Source: Clostridiaceae bacterium
GTDB lineage: Bacteria; Bacillota; Clostridia; DSM-8532
Reading direction: 5' to 3'
Assembly: GCA_012842645.1 (NCBI GenBank)
Contig: DUSJ01000306.1
Coordinates: 1-6,777 of the forward strand
Length of the DNA stretch: 6,777 nucleotides
Shown: one piece after another, positions 1-6,670 of the stretch
Position numbering within the stretch: position 1 is the first letter of the stretch
How the letters are laid out: the number at the start of each line of letters is the position of its first letter
Translations under genes and position numbers: made by a program
The notes under the pieces: generated by a model
Database searches by the model: none
What the model was told of the DNA's origin: nothing
What the model saw: only the letters and a program-made list of their open reading frames with translations

Positions 1-1278
1 GAGCCACAGCGCGTCATCGGAGCACGCATCGTCAAGGCCGTGGACTATCTGGCTTTTGGGAGGAGTAGGAATGACAGTGGGAGATTTAAAGGACTGCTGC
101 TCTCCGTCCGGTTCAAACCATCTTGGCTCAAAGAGGTGCAGGCCGTAGCCCTCCCAGGTTAGCGCCCGGAGCAGTTCAACAAGGCGGCTCCGGCACTTGT
201 CCGGGTTCGAATGGGGCACCATCATCGCGTCCTGCGCGGTGTCGCGGTAACCAAGACCGACACGGCCGCCGACTTCTATGAAGGAAGTAAAGCGGGAAAA
301 CATCACGTTTATCTCGCTTTGATAGAGATTCCAGATATTGATCTCGGTATTCATTCCCTCGTTGGGAGTTTTAACTTGCAGGCAGCCGAGCTTATCATCC
401 CAGTACTTTGCAAGGCGGGCGAAATTCTCGTCCACCTTTTCGGGAGTATAGACTTCTCTTGCGGTCTTTCCGGCATCGATCCCGCCCTCTCCGAGCATGA
501 AAATAAGTCTCACGCTTTCCCCTGGACCGAGAGTCAAATTCTTTTTAAGGCATCCGCAGTGGTTGCCGCCATTCTGGAATGAGCCGGCGCATTCCCCGCT
601 TTCAACAACCAAAGGATTGCGTTCTGTACGGTAGGGGCCGATAAAGCTGTCCCGCAGGCAGTCGAAACCGTCCGGCTCAAAGTTTGAAGTGAAGAACTGG
701 AAGCCATTTTCCTCGTAATGGAGGTCGTACTCGATAATACCGTCCTCATAACGGCTTCCTGTGGCATAGAGACTCATCTGGAAGTTCTGGTTGTCCATGC
801 TGATATGATGAAAGCTGAATTCGAAATAGGAAAATACCGAAAGGTTCCGCGTTCTGCCGCTGTTGTTCCTAAGCTTTACATCCCACAGCTCAACGGGATT
901 GTCCATGGCGACAAAAAGCGTCTGTTCGCCGTGGATATCGCTGTAATCGCAAATATATTTTATATAGCTGAGGCCCTGGCGGCATATGTATTTCGTTTTG
1001 TCCCGGCCGACCGGCTGCCATGACAGGCTCCAGTAGTCCCCGGTATCATTGTCCCGGACATAAACGTAATGCCCAGGACCGTCCATCGGCACTCCATTGG
1101 GGCGGAAGCGCGTAATGCGGTGATACTCCGGGGTCTTGTACAGGAGGTAACCGCCGGCCGTATGGTTGAAGACGCCGTACATATCTTTGATTCCTATGTA
1201 ATTCGTCCAGGAAACCGGAACATCGATTCTGTCAATAACATATTCACGGCGTTCATTGTCAAAATATCCGTACCTCAT
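1..1278 (-). CDS. GH94 phosphorylase, probable N,N'-diacetylchitobiose phosphorylase (N-terminal 426 residues, cut by window edge)
   Basis: The minus strand is open from an ATG at 1278 to the window edge, 426 codons of an enzyme that is usually about 800 residues. The family splits a beta-linked disaccharide with inorganic phosphate in the cytoplasm; for chitobiose the products are GlcNAc-1-phosphate and GlcNAc. The protein begins MRYGYFDNERREYVIDR, the typical GH94 opening, followed by the N-terminal beta-sandwich region (roughly 1-270) and the start of the helical barrel. SRFTSFIEVGGRVGLGYRD (328-346), SPTVIPTP (399-406) and HGLDDACSDDALWL (413-426) match, as I recall them, Vibrio chitobiose phosphorylases; cellobiose phosphorylases instead carry a GIGRGMGFRD-like form. 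The catalytic Asp (RADWNDCLN region in relatives) lies beyond the window. The start has an AAAAGGCGG ribosome site in the 17-base gap after the GH18 stop, so the two are one operon. GH94 membership is near certain; chitobiose specificity is inference from motifs and the chitinase neighbour. Other GH94 specificities remain possible. Confidence 0.88.
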   Translation of the reverse strand, partial: MRYGYFDNERREYVIDRIDVPVSWTNYIGIKDMYGVFNHTAGGYLLYKTPEYHRITRFRPNGVPMDGPGHYVYVRDNDTGDYWSLSWQPVGRDKTKYICRQGLSYIKYICDYSDIHGEQTLFVAMDNPVELWDVKLRNNSGRTRNLSVFSYFEFSFHHISMDNQNFQMSLYATGSRYEDGIIEYDLHYEENGFQFFTSNFEPDGFDCLRDSFIGPYRTERNPLVVESGECAGSFQNGGNHCGCLKKNLTLGPGESVRLIFMLGEGGIDAGKTAREVYTPEKVDENFARLAKYWDDKLGCLQVKTPNEGMNTEINIWNLYQSEINVMFSRFTSFIEVGGRVGLGYRDTAQDAMMVPHSNPDKCRSRLVELLRALTWEGYGLHLFEPRWFEPDGEQQSFKSPTVIPTPPKSQIVHGLDDACSDDALWL

Positions 1279-1295
1279 AGTAATACCGCCTTTTG

Positions 1296-2573
1296 CTATT
1301 TTTTCAGCAATCTTTCGCCAATCTGTTTTATAAGCCTGTGCTGCGCCGTATCATGGCATGCTTCCCATATGATGATTCCCGCAAGGTCCTTATTAAGGAT
1401 ATAATCGAGCTTAGCCTGAAGGGAAAGCGGATTTTCGTAGGAGATAAACCATTTGTAATACTCTGATCCCTCATCGTCGTTGAAAAGGTATGCGGCATCT
1501 TCGGTATCGTCGTATTCGAAATGCCAGCCGGAACCAAGATGTCTGAACCGTCCGTCCAAATGCCAGCGCCCGTCCTTAAGGCGCAGGTTATATCCGCTTA
1601 CGGCACCGGATTCAAATTCAGCAATTTCTTTTTGGGATATTTCAGGGCCGGCAGGTCTGAAGGTCTCGACAGGCTGGCCGATAACCCTGCCCTCAGGAGC
1701 CGATTTCATCAGCATTGTATAGCCGTACAGCGGAGTGCCGATACAAAGTTTCTCGGGCGGCATTCCCATGTCCAGAAAATGCCTGACGATTTTTCTTGTG
1801 CCTGACAGGCTGCTTGAATGACCTGTCACGCCGTCCCAGACACCGGCAAGATCATAAGTCATAATGTTGATACAGTCCAGCCATTTGCCGGCGGCAGCCC
1901 AGCCGCTGCAGACACTCCCGCTTGATCCGGCAGCGCAGGCCGTAAGCTTTTTTGCATTCTTCCCGAATGCTTTGTCCATTTCTGTACGAAGCTCTTTTAC
2001 CAACTGGGCAAAGTTTTCGCTGTCCTCATCGGCCGTGCTCCATACAGGACATCCCTGGTCGTCTTCTCCTGCCGCAGGGCGGTCACAGCCCGGATATTCC
2101 CAGTCAATGTCGATCCCGCCTATCCAGGGATAATTTTTTATAAGCTCAATGCAGCTTTGGATAAATGAAGCGCGGCCTTCCCGGGTATATGCCATTTCCG
2201 AAAAATACCCGCATCTTGTCCACCCGCCTATGGAAATCATTATGCAAACATTCGGGTATTTTTTGCCGAAATATTCATACTGGGCAAAATGGTTTTTTAA
2301 AAGGCCCGGGATGACTGTACTTTCCTCTTTTGCTTCCATGTCGAACTCCGGGTACATTGGGGTGATCCGGAATTTTTTGCGCGCGGGTTTCCCCGATGCG
2401 CGTCTTTCAAAGGAAGTTTCCGAACTGCCGTCAGCCGGCTCTACTGCCCAGAAAGCATGATTTATACAGTTTACGTCGTTCCATGGGATTCCGGAGACTT
2501 CTCCGTGTGAAGGGGCATTGCACGAGCCAAGTTTCCAACCGGCGAAGTATGCCGTAACCAGTTTTGAAGCCAT
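1296..2573 (-). CDS. GH18 chitinase-like glycoside hydrolase, predicted cytoplasmic
   Basis: This 425-residue protein is a single GH18 TIM-barrel domain. GH18 enzymes hydrolyse beta-1,4 bonds in chitin or chitooligosaccharides by substrate-assisted catalysis. Visible motifs in order: SIGGW (114-118, the SxGG motif), GGIDIDWEYPG (152-162, the DxxDxDxE motif with E159 as acid/base), MTYD (238-241), PLYGY (281-285) and IIWE (401-404, the late barrel Trp). Residues from about 286 to 380 fit the small alpha+beta chitinase insertion domain. The first Asp of DxxDxDxE is Gly152 here. No signal peptide, lipobox, carbohydrate-binding module or anchor is seen, and there are 12 scattered cysteines, so a cytoplasmic location is likely. 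The start ATG at 2573 follows an AAGAAGGGA-like ribosome site, and the gene ends in TAG 17 bases before the GH94 start. Inferred job: trimming imported chitooligosaccharides, or related GlcNAc chains, to the dimer for the phosphorylase. An endo-N-acetylglucosaminidase-type activity cannot be excluded. Confidence 0.9.
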   Translation of the reverse strand: MASKLVTAYFAGWKLGSCNAPSHGEVSGIPWNDVNCINHAFWAVEPADGSSETSFERRASGKPARKKFRITPMYPEFDMEAKEESTVIPGLLKNHFAQYEYFGKKYPNVCIMISIGGWTRCGYFSEMAYTREGRASFIQSCIELIKNYPWIGGIDIDWEYPGCDRPAAGEDDQGCPVWSTADEDSENFAQLVKELRTEMDKAFGKNAKKLTACAAGSSGSVCSGWAAAGKWLDCINIMTYDLAGVWDGVTGHSSSLSGTRKIVRHFLDMGMPPEKLCIGTPLYGYTMLMKSAPEGRVIGQPVETFRPAGPEISQKEIAEFESGAVSGYNLRLKDGRWHLDGRFRHLGSGWHFEYDDTEDAAYLFNDDEGSEYYKWFISYENPLSLQAKLDYILNKDLAGIIIWEACHDTAQHRLIKQIGERLLKK

Positions 2574-2611
2574 CGGACATTTCCCTTCTTAAAGGACAAT
2601 TTTTCATTTTT

Positions 2612-2640
2612 ATTATAGATTCGATTCCTGCCCTCAACAA
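2612..2640 (-). promoter_or_regulatory. Predicted sigma-A promoter of the GH18-GH94 operon
   Basis: On the minus strand a perfect TATAAT (2617-2612) lies 17 bases from TTGTTG (2640-2635), which matches three of six -35 consensus bases. Transcription would start near 2604-2605, giving a leader of about 31 bases to the GH18 ATG at 2573. The -10 box and spacing are good and the -35 is weak, as in a regulated promoter. I see no clear operator palindrome next to it. Confidence 0.6.
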
Positions 2641-2722
2641 TTAACCTTGCTTAAGTCGACAAAATCGTTCAAAAAAGCGCAATGACATACAACCGGCTCC
2701 AGGTCTTTCTTTTAGCCCTCTG

Positions 2723-2731
2723 TGATATTAT
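2723..2731 (+). promoter_or_regulatory. Possible extended -10 promoter for the Eis-like gene
   Basis: TGATATTAT on the plus strand is an extended -10 element (TGn followed by TATTAT, five of six consensus bases). No convincing -35 box lies 16-18 bases upstream, which an extended -10 can tolerate. The predicted leader to the ATG at 2790 is about 50 bases. It sits back to back with the minus-strand promoter in the 216-base divergent gap. Confidence 0.35.
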
Positions 2732-2789
2732 ATGGATAAGCCGGGGCAGAAGTTTAACTGCCGGATTAACCATTTATGGGGGATGAATC

Positions 2790-3296
2790 ATGATTATCAG
2801 GAAAACTTTGCCGGAAGAAAAACGGCGCGTCAATGAAATCTTCGCAATTGCTTTTGAACAGCCCCTTGATGAAAACAATCCGCCTATACGGGATAGCGCT
2901 ATGACCTGGGCCGCGTTCACGGACGATATGCAAATGATGAGTACCGTGACATTCACGGATTTTAATGTGAATTTTGACGGCAGCACCTGTAAGATGGCCG
3001 GAGCCGGAGGTGTTGCAACGTTACCGCAGTACAGGCGGTGCGGCGGGATACGCGGTTGCTTTACGAAAGCGCTTCCCGAGCTGTATAAAGACGGATATGA
3101 TTTTTCCTTCCTGTTTCCGTTTTCCACTTCATATTACCGCAAGTTCGGTTATGAAAGCTGTGTAAGAAAATACCGGACGGTTGTGGATCTTGGCCTGCTG
3201 GACCCTCCTAAAGCCGAAGGCCGCCTGGTTCTTGCAGAATGCGGATCTGACTTTTCCGGGGCGGTGAAAACCATTGACGCCGCATGGGAAAACTAA
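2790..3296 (+). CDS. Eis-like GNAT N-acetyltransferase, N-terminal fragment (split by in-frame TAA)
   Basis: This 168-residue piece is the N-terminal GNAT domain of an Eis-like acetyltransferase, a cytoplasmic family that moves acetyl groups from acetyl-CoA to amines such as aminoglycosides or lysines. The acetyl-CoA-binding motif GVATLPQYRRCGGIRG spans 74-89 (V75, T77, R82, R83, G85). YYRKFGYE at 115-122 matches the Eis YGRFGY segment, which places Y116 where the mycobacterial enzyme has its catalytic-region Tyr. The ATG at 2790 is preceded by a GGGGGAT ribosome site. The frame ends ...AAWEN then TAA at 3294-3296, yet the next codons continue in the same frame into the rest of the protein, so this is a truncated product and not a complete single-domain enzyme. 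Without the second GNAT and SCP2-like domains it probably lacks normal activity. The native substrate is unknown. Confidence 0.8.
   Translation: MIIRKTLPEEKRRVNEIFAIAFEQPLDENNPPIRDSAMTWAAFTDDMQMMSTVTFTDFNVNFDGSTCKMAGAGGVATLPQYRRCGGIRGCFTKALPELYKDGYDFSFLFPFSTSYYRKFGYESCVRKYRTVVDLGLLDPPKAEGRLVLAECGSDFSGAVKTIDAAWEN
3294..3296 (+). other. Single in-frame TAA interrupting the Eis-like gene
   Basis: The codons here read AAC TAA TAC AAC ATG, and both flanking halves lie in the same frame. One base change in a codon such as CAA, AAA, GAA, TAC or TAT would produce this stop. With the stop counted as one residue the joined protein would be 393 residues, the usual Eis-family size. The next ATG is six bases after the stop, close enough for reinitiation, but there is no good ribosome site (only GGGAA about 13 bases before it). 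It may be a real nonsense mutation, an assembly error or a strain variant. Confidence 0.85.
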
Positions 3297-3302
3297 TACA
3301 AC

Positions 3303-3971
3303 ATGGCGGTACGGCATGGTGATGAATATTATTCCTGGGTATCAAAGTGCAACCCGGCCGTAACGCAGGAGTTCACTTACATATATTTCAGCAAAAACGG
3401 CACGCCCAAAGCCTATACCACTTTCCGCAAAGCCGATGAGCCCGATGGAAGAAATCTTGTCTGCAAACATTTCTGCTTTACGGATAAAGAGGGCTACAAC
3501 GGATTGATGAATTTGTTCAGGAGCTTTGCCTCCGATCACCGCTTCGTAAAATTCGATCTTCCGGCGGATGCCGGCATGCTCTATCTCATGCCGGAATGGT
3601 CTCTTGGGGCAGTTAAGTGGACCGTGCTTCCTGCGGGAATGGTAAGGGTCATAAACGTAAAATCAGTGCTTGAAAAGGCCCGCTATCTCGGAAGCGGGCA
3701 TATCGTCCTGAAGATAACCGATAAAATCGTTCCGGAAAACTGCGGCTGTTTCGAGGTCCGGTTTACCAATGGTCGGGCAGACTCCGTGAGCCAGACCGGA
3801 GACACGCCCGATGCCGTTCTTGATATTTCCGCTTTCTCCGCCCTTATTGCAGGAGTATGCCGGTTTGAGGAAGCGGACGGCCGCCTGGAAGGTTTTGAGA
3901 TCATGAACAGGGATGCATGCTTTGACTGTGTTTTCTATCAAAAGCAGCTGATGATCAGGGATTATTTCTGA
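3303..3971 (+). CDS. Eis-like N-acetyltransferase, C-terminal fragment (second GNAT plus SCP2-like domain)
   Basis: This 222-residue piece continues the Eis-like protein in the same frame as the preceding fragment. Residues about 1-108 look like the second, non-catalytic GNAT fold (RHGDEYYSW near the start, then YIYFSKNGTPKAYTTFR). GMVRVINVKSVL at 112-123 resembles the conserved opening of the Eis C-terminal SCP2-like domain, which runs to the end (ITDKIVPENCGCFEVRF, then DISAFSALIAGV). The last residue is Phe (RDYF); in mycobacterial Eis the carboxylate of the C-terminal Phe takes part in catalysis, so the end appears intact. The assigned ATG at 3303 is just the first Met after the stop and has a poor ribosome site. 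The fragment has no acetyl-CoA loop of its own, so alone it should be inactive. The gene ends in TGA 16 bases before the terminator stem. Confidence 0.75.
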   Translation: MAVRHGDEYYSWVSKCNPAVTQEFTYIYFSKNGTPKAYTTFRKADEPDGRNLVCKHFCFTDKEGYNGLMNLFRSFASDHRFVKFDLPADAGMLYLMPEWSLGAVKWTVLPAGMVRVINVKSVLEKARYLGSGHIVLKITDKIVPENCGCFEVRFTNGRADSVSQTGDTPDAVLDISAFSALIAGVCRFEEADGRLEGFEIMNRDACFDCVFYQKQLMIRDYF

Positions 3972-3987
3972 CAGAATAAAATATGAT

Positions 3988-4020
3988 GGGCTGAATCCTG
4001 TATAATACGGGATTCAGCCC
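3988..4020 (+). terminator. Intrinsic terminator between convergent units
   Basis: GGGCTGAATCC (3988-3998) pairs perfectly with GGATTCAGCCC (4010-4020). The stem can extend inward by four more pairs, one of them G-U, to about 15 bp with a three-base loop. On the plus strand TTGTTTTATC follows at once, so it should end transcription of the Eis-like gene. Read on the minus strand the stem is followed by CATCATATTTTATT, a poorer T tract, so it may also stop the transporter operon that ends at 4074. Confidence 0.85.
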
Positions 4021-4073
4021 TTGTTTTATCATTTGATTGTTGACAGTTCAGTTTTCTCTGCAGTTCAGGACTA

Positions 4074-5687
4074 TTATTTGCCCAGGTATTCCGCCAGCTG
4101 CCTGTTGGCTTCATTGACAAGGGTGTTTATGCCTGCGCTTTCAAGCTTCTGGAGGAATTCGGGAAGCACGGCGTCGGGATCGACAGCGCCGCTCATCAGG
4201 TTGAATGCGTACTGGGCATAGACGTTAGCGATTGCAGCTGCCTCAGTCTCGCATTTTGACGAGTCAAAGATGAATCCTCCGTAAGGCAGGGTCTCAGCTG
4301 AATTGTAGTATGCTGCAAAACGGGTCCAGAAATCGGGGCCCTGTTCCTTGGTCGGCGGCAGAATACGGACATTTCCTACGCCATTGGTCCAAGGAGAGTA
4401 GTTCTGACGATTCTCCGGTATGAAAGAAATGGTGCCGTCATTGTTGGTGGTGTAAGTAAATCCTTCAACACCGTAGTTGACGTAAGTCATGACCTTGGGA
4501 TCGGTGTTGAGAAGATTCAGGAACATAAGCGCGCGCTCGGGATTCTTTGATGTCTTGGAGATTGCCATCATGGCGCCCTGGCCTGATGTGCAGTCCATGT
4601 ACGGCGCAGTCTCAGGAACCATGCGTACATCTATGCCGCGTGCTTTTGAGAAGTCCAGTTCACAGCCGAATGCATAGGACTGGGTACCGATGAGGTACTG
4701 GCCGCTGTTTTGGGTCGAGGTGCGGTAGTCGTTGGCGGTCGCTACGTTCTGGCAGCTCGGAGAAATAAAGCCTTTCTGTGCGTAGTAATATGTTCTCTTC
4801 GCGAACTTCTTAAATTCCTCGGTGGCATACTTGTTAACGATTTTATTGCCAAGGTCCTTGGACGGATGCTCTGCGTCATAGTAGAAGGAGAGAACGTTTC
4901 CGCCGCTGAGGTCGCCGGTGATGATGGAAGAATGGGTTACCATCCTTTCAAGGACAGCCGGTTCGATGAGCAACGGATAGAAGTCAGCCCCTTTAGCTTC
5001 TTTTGCTTTGCGGAGCATTTCTTCAAACTCGTCGGAGTAATAGTCAAGACCTTTTGCGCAGACAGCGTCCACATCATAGCCAAGTTCTGCGAGGAGGGTG
5101 CCGTTTACATCCCAGCAGTTCTGGGTCGCGGTATCTTTCAGACCCGGAACGGCATAGATACCCATGCCTTCGCTGCCGTTGGTCTTTGCGCATTCCCAGA
5201 TACCCCCGGGAATAATATTGAGCAGTTCGGGAGCATACTTGGGAAGCAGGTCGTCAAGCTTTACCCAGTAGCCGTCGCGGGCATACTTGTTATACTCGTT
5301 TGCGGACCAGTTGCAGGTGAAGTAAATGTCCACATCATCGCCGCCCGCAAGAGCTGTGACGACTCTTTGATCAAAGTCGCCCCATGTGCCCCAGATAGGA
5401 ACGAGGGTGACATTGATCTTGTCTTTCAGGTAAGCGTTGAGCTCCGCCATTACCTTTTCCGATGCTTCAGGGGTGACAGTGCTGCCATGGAACCACATTT
5501 TCAGGGTGACGGGCTCCAGGGTGTTTCCAGAGGCAGTCTGAGTCCCGGCAGTATTAGCATTGTTGTTCGTTCCGGATGTATTGCCGGTTGTTCCGGATGA
5601 ATCTGCAGCGGGTTTCTCAGTGTTGCCGCAGGCGCAGAAAGTGAGTACCATTACAAGAGCAATCAGTAATGACAGGATTCTTTTCAT
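4074..5687 (-). CDS. ABC transporter sugar-binding lipoprotein (LplA-like, DUF3502-type C-terminus)
   Basis: This 537-residue protein is the extracellular substrate-binding component of a carbohydrate ABC importer. A signal peptide (MKRILS, then a hydrophobic stretch to about 18) ends at the lipobox-like FCAC with C20 as the lipidated residue; Phe at -3 is less usual than Leu. Residues 21-56 form a Ser/Thr/Gly/Asn-rich tether. The binding domain follows, with ALAGGDDVDIYF (112-123), YAVPGLKD (178-185) and ISKTSKNPERALMFLNLL (376-393) typical of family 1 solute-binding proteins. The end, GFIFDSS (471-477) through LESAGINTLVNEANRQLAEYL (515-535), matches the DUF3502 pattern found on LplA-type proteins. 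An AAGGAGG ribosome site (5696-5702, minus strand) lies eight bases before the ATG. It is the last gene of the operon, 51 bases after the LplC-type permease, and ends in tandem TAA TAG stops. The ligand is not readable from sequence; a chitooligosaccharide is a guess from the neighbours. Confidence 0.92.
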   Translation of the reverse strand: MKRILSLLIALVMVLTFCACGNTEKPAADSSGTTGNTSGTNNNANTAGTQTASGNTLEPVTLKMWFHGSTVTPEASEKVMAELNAYLKDKINVTLVPIWGTWGDFDQRVVTALAGGDDVDIYFTCNWSANEYNKYARDGYWVKLDDLLPKYAPELLNIIPGGIWECAKTNGSEGMGIYAVPGLKDTATQNCWDVNGTLLAELGYDVDAVCAKGLDYYSDEFEEMLRKAKEAKGADFYPLLIEPAVLERMVTHSSIITGDLSGGNVLSFYYDAEHPSKDLGNKIVNKYATEEFKKFAKRTYYYAQKGFISPSCQNVATANDYRTSTQNSGQYLIGTQSYAFGCELDFSKARGIDVRMVPETAPYMDCTSGQGAMMAISKTSKNPERALMFLNLLNTDPKVMTYVNYGVEGFTYTTNNDGTISFIPENRQNYSPWTNGVGNVRILPPTKEQGPDFWTRFAAYYNSAETLPYGGFIFDSSKCETEAAAIANVYAQYAFNLMSGAVDPDAVLPEFLQKLESAGINTLVNEANRQLAEYLGK

Positions 5688-5738
5688 TTACTTTTCCTCC
5701 TTTTTACTTGGTTTTATGCCAATCAGCCTTAAGCTGTA

Positions 5739-6656
5739 TCAGCCCTTGACAGATCCGATCGTGAGACCGGCGACGATATAACGCTGAAAGAAAGGATATG
5801 CGCAGGCAATGGGTACAACGATGAGAACAACCAGGGCCATGCGGAGAGTATGGGTCGGCGCGCGCATAGATTCCATAATCGCGGCAGTTCCCATTTGTCC
5901 GGCCATTCGGTTCAGGTAATCAACATTGTTCTGAAGCTCCATCAGAAGCGCCTGCAGCGGCTGCAGTGCCTTATTCTGCCTGATATACAGCAGTGCCTGG
6001 AACCAGTCGTTCCAATATGCGAGAGCGTTCAGAAGCGCAATGGTTGCGATGCCCGGTTTTGCAATGGGAAGCACTACCCGGCAAAGCGTTGAATATTCGC
6101 CGCTGCCGTCAATCGTTGCCGCTTCGATGAGTTCGAGAGGCACCGAGGTCTTGAAGAAAGTGCGCATGACGATTATATTGAACGGGCTTACCAAGAGCGG
6201 GACAATGAGCGCCGCGTAATTTTCGCTCAGGTGAAGGACCTGTTTCGAAATCATATAGGTCGGCACCAGGCCGCCGCTGAAAATCATGGTGAAGAAACTG
6301 AAGAACGTAAAAAACTTTCTGTACTTAAAATCCGGACGATACAGCGCATAGGCGTAAAGAGCGCACATCGCTGTGCTGAGAATCGTTCCGACTGCGGTTA
6401 TGTAAATGCTGTTTAAGAACGAGCGCCAGATCTGCGGCAGTTTTTCGAACGCATAGGAATAGGTGGATGTGCTCCATTCCAGGGGGATAAAGGAATAACC
6501 TATTTCCTTTATGGATGCTTCGGAGGAGAACGAAATAATGATGACGAAAATAAAGGGGATTATACAGCACACCGAGAAAGCGAACAGAACAATGTGCATT
6601 ATGATTCTGCTTTCTATACTGGCTGTGTTGAAACTGTAATGCTTTTTCATGGTCAT
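5739..6656 (-). CDS. Carbohydrate ABC transporter permease (LplC/YtcP type)
   Basis: This 305-residue inner-membrane protein is one of the two permease subunits of the importer. Six hydrophobic segments can be seen at about 18-42, 77-105, 112-134, 146-166, 200-225 and 269-289. The EAA loop that contacts the ATPase is ELIEAATIDGSGEYSTLCRVVLPIAKPG read in two parts: EAATIDG (178-184) and the LP pair at 196-197. The C-terminus FFQRYIVAGLTIGSVKG is characteristic of LplC-like permeases. The start ATG at 6656 has a very G-rich ribosome site (GGGGGGAGA, 6669-6661 on the minus strand); an alternative ATG two codons downstream is less well spaced. It begins 14 bases after the stop of the LplB-type gene and precedes the binding-protein gene. 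No ATP-binding subunit is seen; such systems often share an MsmK/MsmX-type ATPase encoded elsewhere. Confidence 0.94.
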   Translation of the reverse strand: MTMKKHYSFNTASIESRIIMHIVLFAFSVCCIIPFIFVIIISFSSEASIKEIGYSFIPLEWSTSTYSYAFEKLPQIWRSFLNSIYITAVGTILSTAMCALYAYALYRPDFKYRKFFTFFSFFTMIFSGGLVPTYMISKQVLHLSENYAALIVPLLVSPFNIIVMRTFFKTSVPLELIEAATIDGSGEYSTLCRVVLPIAKPGIATIALLNALAYWNDWFQALLYIRQNKALQPLQALLMELQNNVDYLNRMAGQMGTAAIMESMRAPTHTLRMALVVLIVVPIACAYPFFQRYIVAGLTIGSVKG

Positions 6657-6670
6657 AGGTTCTCCCCCCT

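Noticed and set aside
211..1404. Several plus-strand open frames of 100-123 codons
   Set aside because: They are antisense to the GH94 gene, which is clearly coding by homology but unfinished at the window edge. None shows a family motif.
2574..2789. A catabolite (cre) or DasR/NagR-type operator in the divergent gap
   Set aside because: GCGCTTTTTT on the minus strand resembles half a cre site but lacks the matching half, and no GGTCTAGACC-like palindrome was seen.
3294..3296. TAA recoded as a sense codon
   Set aside because: TAA ends the binding-protein gene and the LplB-type gene in this window, and I see no recoding element, so a mutation or sequence error is simpler.
4040..4077. TTGACA followed by TATTAT as a plus-strand promoter
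   Set aside because: The spacing is 26 bases, far from the usual 16-18, and the TATTAT overlaps the end of the binding-protein gene with no plus-strand gene downstream.
4710..5600. A 296-codon plus-strand open frame with a TTG start
   Set aside because: It lies wholly antisense to the sugar-binding protein, has no recognisable domain, and its openness is explained by the codon pattern of the real gene on the other strand.
5722..5744. ATCAGCC repeated twice and a small CAGC/GCTG hairpin between the LplC-type and binding-protein genes
   Set aside because: The repeat is only seven bases and the stem four base pairs, which is within chance; no T tract or operator-like symmetry supports a function.
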